From: Krasilnikoviella flava
Lineage (GTDB): Bacteria > Actinomycetota > Actinomycetes > Actinomycetales > Cellulomonadaceae
Assembly (NCBI RefSeq): GCF_900167525.1
Contig: NZ_FUZQ01000001.1
Span: 930,001 to 994,000 of the forward strand
Length of the DNA: 64,000 bases
Reading direction: 5' to 3'
The notes beneath the pieces were generated by a model. It was not told where the DNA came from and did no database searches. It was given only the letters and a program-made list of their open reading frames with translations. The translations under genes were made by a program, and so were the position numbers. Positions 60,087-64,000 of this stretch are shown piece by piece; the stretch's first letter is position 1, and each line of letters opens with the position of its first letter.

Positions 60087-60674
60087 TCACCGCGGGGCGG
60101 CGAGGTGCTCCTCCCACGGCAGCAGCGTCACGGGGTGCGGCGGGTGGTCGGACGCCCGCAGCGTCAGGTCGACGACTGCCGCGCGCACCCGGGCCCACTC
60201 GGCGTCCCCGCCGGACGAGCCCGGCCCGCCCGACGGGCCCTGCTCGGTCTCGAGGATCTGCTGCAGCACCAGCACCGCCCGCGCCTGGTCGACGCGGTGC
60301 GCGGTCCCGGCTCGGGTGGCGGCCCGCACCACCTGGGCGGCGAGGGCCTCGCCCCGCGAGCCCGGCGCCAGGGGCGCCGAGCTCGCCAGCCGCAGCGGCA
60401 GCGGGGCCGCGCGCAGCGACCAGCGCGCGCCGGAGGCGTCGTGCGCCACGATGCGCGTCGGGCCCCGCAGCAGCGACGCCACCAGCAGCGCGACGGCGAC
60501 CAGCACCGCGAGCGCCGTCACCGTCCAGGCCCAGCCGACAGCCCGCGAGCCCTCGGGGTCCACGAGCACGAGCACGGCGGCCCACACCCCCCACGTGCTC
60601 ATGCAGCCGAGCGCCACGAGGGCGAAGATCACGGCCGCTGAGGCGTCCCCGGGACGCCGACGTCGAGTGCTCAT
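60087..60674 (-). CDS. Membrane protein of unknown function
   Basis: A 195-aa protein with two N-terminal membrane segments (AVIFALVALGCMSTWGVWAA, WTVTALAVLVAVALLVASLL) and a cytosolic domain rich in Ala/Arg (VVRAATRAGTAHRVDQARAV). I recognise no family. It is convergent with the phosphotransferase, leaving one base between the stops. Ribosome site before ATG 60674 is weak (GGTATG region). Confidence 0.65.
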   Translation of the reverse strand: MSTRRRRPGDASAAVIFALVALGCMSTWGVWAAVLVLVDPEGSRAVGWAWTVTALAVLVAVALLVASLLRGPTRIVAHDASGARWSLRAAPLPLRLASSAPLAPGSRGEALAAQVVRAATRAGTAHRVDQARAVLVLQQILETEQGPSGGPGSSGGDAEWARVRAAVVDLTLRASDHPPHPVTLLPWEEHLAAPR

Positions 60675-60765
60675 ACCTCTGAGTTGCCGGCAGCGTCCCG
60701 ATCGCTACCTCCGACCCGCGACCCGCCGTCTACGCTCGCACCGTGACACGCCCCGCGAGCCGGCC

Positions 60766-61956
60766 GTGACCGGCTCGGGCCGCCGTCCGGCGAAGGCCTT
60801 GCTGCCGCCCCTGTGGGTCCCTGCGCTGCTGCTCGTCGTGATCCTGCCGCTCACGGGCGCACTGCCCGCGGACGAGGCACGATCCCTCGCCGCGCTGACC
60901 GCCCCGGTGCTCGGGTTCGTCGTGCTGCTCACCGTGGTCGCGGAGCTCTGCGCCGGCGCGGGACTGTTCGACGCCGTCGCGGACGGCGCCGCCCGGCTCG
61001 CGCGCGGGCGAGCGGTGGCGCTGTGGTTCCTCGTCGCCGCCGTCGCGACGGCGTGCACCGTGGTGCTGTCCCTCGACACGACCGCGGTGCTGCTCACCCC
61101 AGCCGTCGTGGCGGTCGCGCGCCGCGTGGGCCGCGACCCGCTCCCCCTGGCGCTCACCGTGCTCGCGCTCGCCAACACGGCGTCGCTCCTGCTGCCCGTC
61201 TCCAACCTCACCAACCTCATGGCGGCGCCCTCGTTCGACGGCGGCTATCTCGGCGTGATGGCCGCGCCCGCCGCCGCGGTGGTCGTCGTCGTGGTCGCCG
61301 CGCTCGCCGTCCTGCACGCGCCGGCGTTGCGCGGCGCGTACGCCGTGCCGGAGCGCCGCCGGGCCGCCGACCCGGTGCTCCTGCGGGTGGCGGCGGTCGT
61401 CGTGGTCCTCATGGGCGCCGGCTTCGCCGCCGGGCTCCCGGTGCTGCTCGTGGCCCTGGCCGCCGTCGTCGCCCTCGGCACGGCGACGGCGTGGCGCCGC
61501 GCGCCGCTGCTCGTCCCGGTGCGGGAGATGGTGCCGTGGCGCACGGTCGTGGTGACCGCGGGCCTGTTCGCCGTCGTCGGGACCTGGCACGCGCACGGGC
61601 TCACCGACGTCCTCGCCCCGCTCGTGGGCACGGGCGACGACGCCGGCAGCCTCGCCCAGGTGGCGGCCGTGGGTGCCGCGTCGGCGAACGCGGTCAACAA
61701 CCTGCCCGCCTACCTGGCGCTCGCCCCGACCGTGGCAGGCGACGACACGCGCCTGGCGGCGCTGCTCGTCGGCGTCGACGCCGGGCCGCTGGTCACGCCC
61801 TGGGCGTCGCTCGCCACGCTGCTGTGGCTGCAGCAGTACCGCCGCCACACGTTCTCCGCGCCGGGCGGCCTGGTGCGCCGGGCCGTCGTGCAGGGCGTCG
61901 TGGTCGCCCCGCTCGCGGTCGGCGCCGGCATCCTCGCGCTCGTGGTCGGAGGCTGA
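60766..61956 (+). CDS. SLC13/ArsB-like membrane transporter
   Basis: A 396-aa transporter with about eleven helices. Two inverted-repeat signatures of the ion transporter superfamily are seen: SLDTTAVLLTPAVVAVARRV with ANTASLLLPVSNLTNLMAAP, and AVGAASANAVNNLPAYLAL with LVGVDAGPLVTPWASLATLL. These match the tail of ArsB/NhaD-type carriers (arsenite or Na+/anion). No ars genes adjoin, so the substrate is open. The start is GTG 60766. Confidence 0.8.
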   Translation: MTGSGRRPAKALLPPLWVPALLLVVILPLTGALPADEARSLAALTAPVLGFVVLLTVVAELCAGAGLFDAVADGAARLARGRAVALWFLVAAVATACTVVLSLDTTAVLLTPAVVAVARRVGRDPLPLALTVLALANTASLLLPVSNLTNLMAAPSFDGGYLGVMAAPAAAVVVVVVAALAVLHAPALRGAYAVPERRRAADPVLLRVAAVVVVLMGAGFAAGLPVLLVALAAVVALGTATAWRRAPLLVPVREMVPWRTVVVTAGLFAVVGTWHAHGLTDVLAPLVGTGDDAGSLAQVAAVGAASANAVNNLPAYLALAPTVAGDDTRLAALLVGVDAGPLVTPWASLATLLWLQQYRRHTFSAPGGLVRRAVVQGVVVAPLAVGAGILALVVGG

Positions 61957-61965
61957 CGCCCGGCC

Positions 61966-62562
61966 TCATGGCCGCCAGGTCCGGAGCACGTCGACCAGCA
62001 GCTCCTTCTCTGCCGCCTGCACCCGCGCGCGCAGGGCGGGGACGTCGTCGTCCGGGAGCACCGGGACCTGGACCTGGGCGAGGACGGGTCCCTCGTCGTA
62101 GTCCGCGGTCACGACGTGCGCCGTCGCTCCTGACGCCGTCCGGCCCGCCGCCAGGACCGCGGCATGGACGTGGTCCCCGAACATGCCGACGCCGCCGAAC
62201 TCCGGCAGCAGGGCGGGATGGGTGTTGACGACCCGGCCGTCGTACCTGGCGAGGACCCGCGGGCCGAGCCTCTTCATGTACCCGGCGAGGACCACGACGT
62301 CGACGTCAGCGACGACGAGCGCGTCCAGGATCGCGGCGTCGAGGGCTCCCGGGTCGGGATGTGTCGCGCCGCTCAGGTGGGCCGTGGGGACGCCGTGGCG
62401 TCGCGCGACGTCGAAGATCCCCGACCGGCTGTTGTTGCCGACCACCGCGCGCACGTCGACGGCGCCGGACGCGAGGACGTGCGCGGCCGTGCTGCCCGCG
62501 CCGGAACCCAGCAGGGCGATGCGCAGCGGGCCGGGGGCACGAGGGGGCTGCGCTGCGGTCAC
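61966..62562 (-). CDS. PurN-like formyltransferase
   Basis: A 198-aa protein of the phosphoribosylglycinamide formyltransferase family. The substrate loop [14 protein letters not shown], the catalytic NxH in [23 protein letters not shown] and the Asp in [16 protein letters not shown] agree with PurN, which adds formyl from 10-formyl-THF to GAR in purine synthesis. No purH or purM is adjacent, which is unusual for an actinobacterial purN, so a second formyltransferase acting on another substrate is possible. Confidence 0.85.
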   Translation of the reverse strand: MTAAQPPRAPGPLRIALLGSGAGSTAAHVLASGAVDVRAVVGNNSRSGIFDVARRHGVPTAHLSGATHPDPGALDAAILDALVVADVDVVVLAGYMKRLGPRVLARYDGRVVNTHPALLPEFGGVGMFGDHVHAAVLAAGRTASGATAHVVTADYDEGPVLAQVQVPVLPDDDVPALRARVQAAEKELLVDVLRTWRP

Positions 62563-62590
62563 GACGTGAGCCTGCCAGACCCGGGCACCG

Positions 62591-62971
62591 TCAGGCCGTG
62601 GCCCACACCCCCAGCTCGTTCCCGCTCGGGTCGAGGAAGTGGAAGCGGCGGCCGCCGGGGAACTCGTACGGCCCGTCGACGACGCGCCCGCCCGCTGCGG
62701 TGACCGCGTCGCGCGTCGCGTCGAGGTCGTCCGAGTACAGCAGGACGAACGGGCCGCCGCGGGAGATGTCGGAGGCCTCGGCGAGGCGCAGGCCGCCCGC
62801 CTCGGCAGGCGCCTGCTCCGCCGCCGTGCGGATGCCCGCGTACGCGGGGCCGTACGGGACGAACTCCCAGCCGAAGGCCGCGGCGTAGAACTCCTGCGCC
62901 GCCGCGAGGTCGGTCACCGGCAGCTCGAGGTAGTCGATGGTGTGGTGGACGCCGTGCGCGTGCTCGCTCAT
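62591..62971 (-). CDS. VOC/glyoxalase-fold protein
   Basis: A 126-aa beta-alpha-beta-beta-beta dimeric-fold protein ([26 protein letters not shown]-like [20 protein letters not shown]). His/Glu metal ligands are partly visible ([15 protein letters not shown]). Members include dioxygenases, glyoxalases and antibiotic-resistance proteins; specific function cannot be read. Divergent from the acyltransferase gene. Confidence 0.85.
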   Translation of the reverse strand: MSEHAHGVHHTIDYLELPVTDLAAAQEFYAAAFGWEFVPYGPAYAGIRTAAEQAPAEAGGLRLAEASDISRGGPFVLLYSDDLDATRDAVTAAGGRVVDGPYEFPGGRRFHFLDPSGNELGVWATA

Positions 62972-63033
62972 CCCGGCAGCATCCCGCGGCCCTCCGACAG
63001 CCTCCTGACCAGCGGGGCCGGTAGGCTCGCCCG

Positions 63034-63615
63034 ATGCTCAAGAACCTGCGGCGAGCGCTCGCCGGCACGTACTGGCGGCTCAGCCGCTGGTCCCTCCGGA
63101 GCGAGCCCGTCCCGCCGCAGGCGGGCGTGCTGGTCGGCGCACCGCACACGTCCAACTGGGACTTCGTGCTCATGCTCGCCATCTCGTGGCAGCTCGGCCT
63201 GGACGTGCGGTGGCTCGGCAAGCACACCCTGTTCTCCGGCTGGCGCGGCCCGATCATGCGCGCCCTCGGCGGCATCCCCGTCGACCGGCGCGACCCCAGC
63301 CGCGTGGTCGAGGACGTCCTCGCGCACGTCCGCGCCGGCGAGGTGTTCCACCTCGTCGTCACGCCCGAGGGCACGCGCTCGGGCGACGGGTGGAAGTCGG
63401 GGTTCTACCGCATCGCCCGGGCCGCGGACCTGCCCGTGACGCTCGGGTACGTGGACCGCACCACCATGACCACCGGGCTCGGGCCGACGGTCCACCTCAC
63501 CGGCGACGTGCGCGCCGACATGGACGTCATCCGCGCGTTCTACGCCGACAAGGCGGGCCTGCGACCCGCCCTGCGCACCGAGCCGCGCCTGCGCGACGAG
63601 GACCGGCCGGCCTGA
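63034..63615 (+). CDS. PlsC-like 1-acyl-glycerol-phosphate acyltransferase family protein
   Basis: A 193-aa acyltransferase. HX4D catalytic motif PHTSNWDFVLML, substrate-pocket GGIPVDRRDPSRVVEDVL, and the third motif LVVTPEGTRSGDGWKSGFYR are conserved. The family makes phosphatidic acid or acylates other lipids; this short, soluble-looking type without transmembrane helices is common in Actinobacteria. The specific substrate is unknown. Confidence 0.88.
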   Translation: MLKNLRRALAGTYWRLSRWSLRSEPVPPQAGVLVGAPHTSNWDFVLMLAISWQLGLDVRWLGKHTLFSGWRGPIMRALGGIPVDRRDPSRVVEDVLAHVRAGEVFHLVVTPEGTRSGDGWKSGFYRIARAADLPVTLGYVDRTTMTTGLGPTVHLTGDVRADMDVIRAFYADKAGLRPALRTEPRLRDEDRPA

Positions 63616-63636
63616 CCCGCCGCTAGGCTCGCCGTC

Positions 63637-64000
63637 GTGCCGGAGACCACGCCCCCCACCACCGCACTGCCCGACGGGGTCGCGCTGCGCATGCTGCGCC
63701 ACGACGACGGCCCAGCGCTCGCCGCCGCGTACGCCCGCAACCGCGCCCACCTGGAGCCGTGGGAGCCCGTGCGGCCGGCGGAGTTCTACGAGGCGGAGCG
63801 GCAGACCCAGCTGGCCGCCACGGAGCTGAGCTCGCACGAGGCCGGCCGGTCCGTGCCCCTGGTCCTGGAGCGCGACAGCGCGATCGTCGGGCGCGCGAAC
63901 CTCTCCGACATCGTGCGCGGGGCGTTCTGCAACACCCACCTGGGCTACTGGGTGGACGGCGAGCTCGCAGGGCGGGGCGTCATGACCGCAGCCGTGGCGG
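63637..64000 (+). CDS. RimJ/RimL-type GNAT acetyltransferase (3' partial)
   Basis: GTG 63637 starts a frame open to the window edge (121 codons). LRMLRHDDGPALAAAYARNR, AHLEPWEPVRP, and NTHLGYWVDGELAGRGVMTA (motif A with the CoA loop RGxMTxA) are typical of ribosomal-protein or amino-group N-acetyltransferases. The C-terminus is cut off. Confidence 0.87.
   Translation, partial: MPETTPPTTALPDGVALRMLRHDDGPALAAAYARNRAHLEPWEPVRPAEFYEAERQTQLAATELSSHEAGRSVPLVLERDSAIVGRANLSDIVRGAFCNTHLGYWVDGELAGRGVMTAAVA

Overview
The window comes from a very GC-rich actinobacterium. The signs are a dnaK-grpE-dnaJ-hspR heat-shock operon under HspR-type inverted repeats, PAS-ANTAR regulators, a BTAD/SARP regulator, a pSAM2-like integrative element, GTG/TTG starts and strongly G/C-biased third codon positions. 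The mix of secreted carbohydrate-binding proteins, subtilase and a tripartite tricarboxylate transporter suggests a soil or plant-associated Micrococcales (Cellulomonas, Cellulosimicrobium or Isoptericola type). That placement is inference.

Layout. 1-5044: one end of an actinobacterial integrative and conjugative element (FtsK-like transfer ATPase, RepSA-like initiator, Xis, Int) abutting a tRNA-Ser(CGA). The initiator has an in-frame TAG after codon 8, and the integrase is frameshifted just before its catalytic tyrosine, so the element looks defective. A small EF-Tu-domain-III-like protein overlaps int. 5190-10617: secreted GDPD with a carbohydrate-binding domain, DUF6098, SDR, two PAS-ANTAR regulators, a small acidic protein and DUF2231. 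11225-14486: DUF4956 / VTC polyphosphate-polymerase-like / beta-helical lipoprotein operon, followed by a striking inverted array of a 20-bp repeat (14491-14617) and a sirtuin. 15580-18430: histidine kinase, response regulator and DUF4097 operon. 18544-22470: FAD oxidoreductase containing an in-frame palindrome, transglutaminase-like protein, nucleoside deaminase and upp.

22498-27403 holds the most unusual gene: a 1302-aa protein with an N-terminal ECF-type sigma factor, an HxxxCxxC anti-sigma-like finger, membrane segment(s) and an ~870-residue putatively surface-exposed tail ending in a CBM5/12-like module. A perfect palindrome and a direct repeat lie upstream, and a degenerate GGDEF-like gene is divergent. 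27447-32176: DUF1540 protein and the hspR/dnaJ/grpE/dnaK operon with two HAIR boxes. 32253-37468 is a decay-prone corridor: remnants of a hydrolase, a TetR regulator, a proline iminopeptidase and an HNH endonuclease among intact genes, including a protein with four cold-shock domains.

37478-50167: histidine phosphatase, MFS/LysR pair, ECF sigma plus membrane protein, a CitA/CitB-type two-component system divergent from tctCBA plus a universal stress protein, and a second ECF sigma plus membrane protein. 50268-59180: secreted subtilase, secreted FG-GAP protein, strong terminator and a BTAD-AAA-TPR regulator. 59196-64000: frameshifted phosphotransferase, membrane protein, SLC13-like transporter, PurN-like formyltransferase, VOC protein, acyltransferase and a partial GNAT.

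A dispersed palindromic repeat family (6705, 27409, 29472, 48168) marks several intergenic gaps, including one inside the heat-shock operon. I see no rRNA, CRISPR array or insertion sequence.
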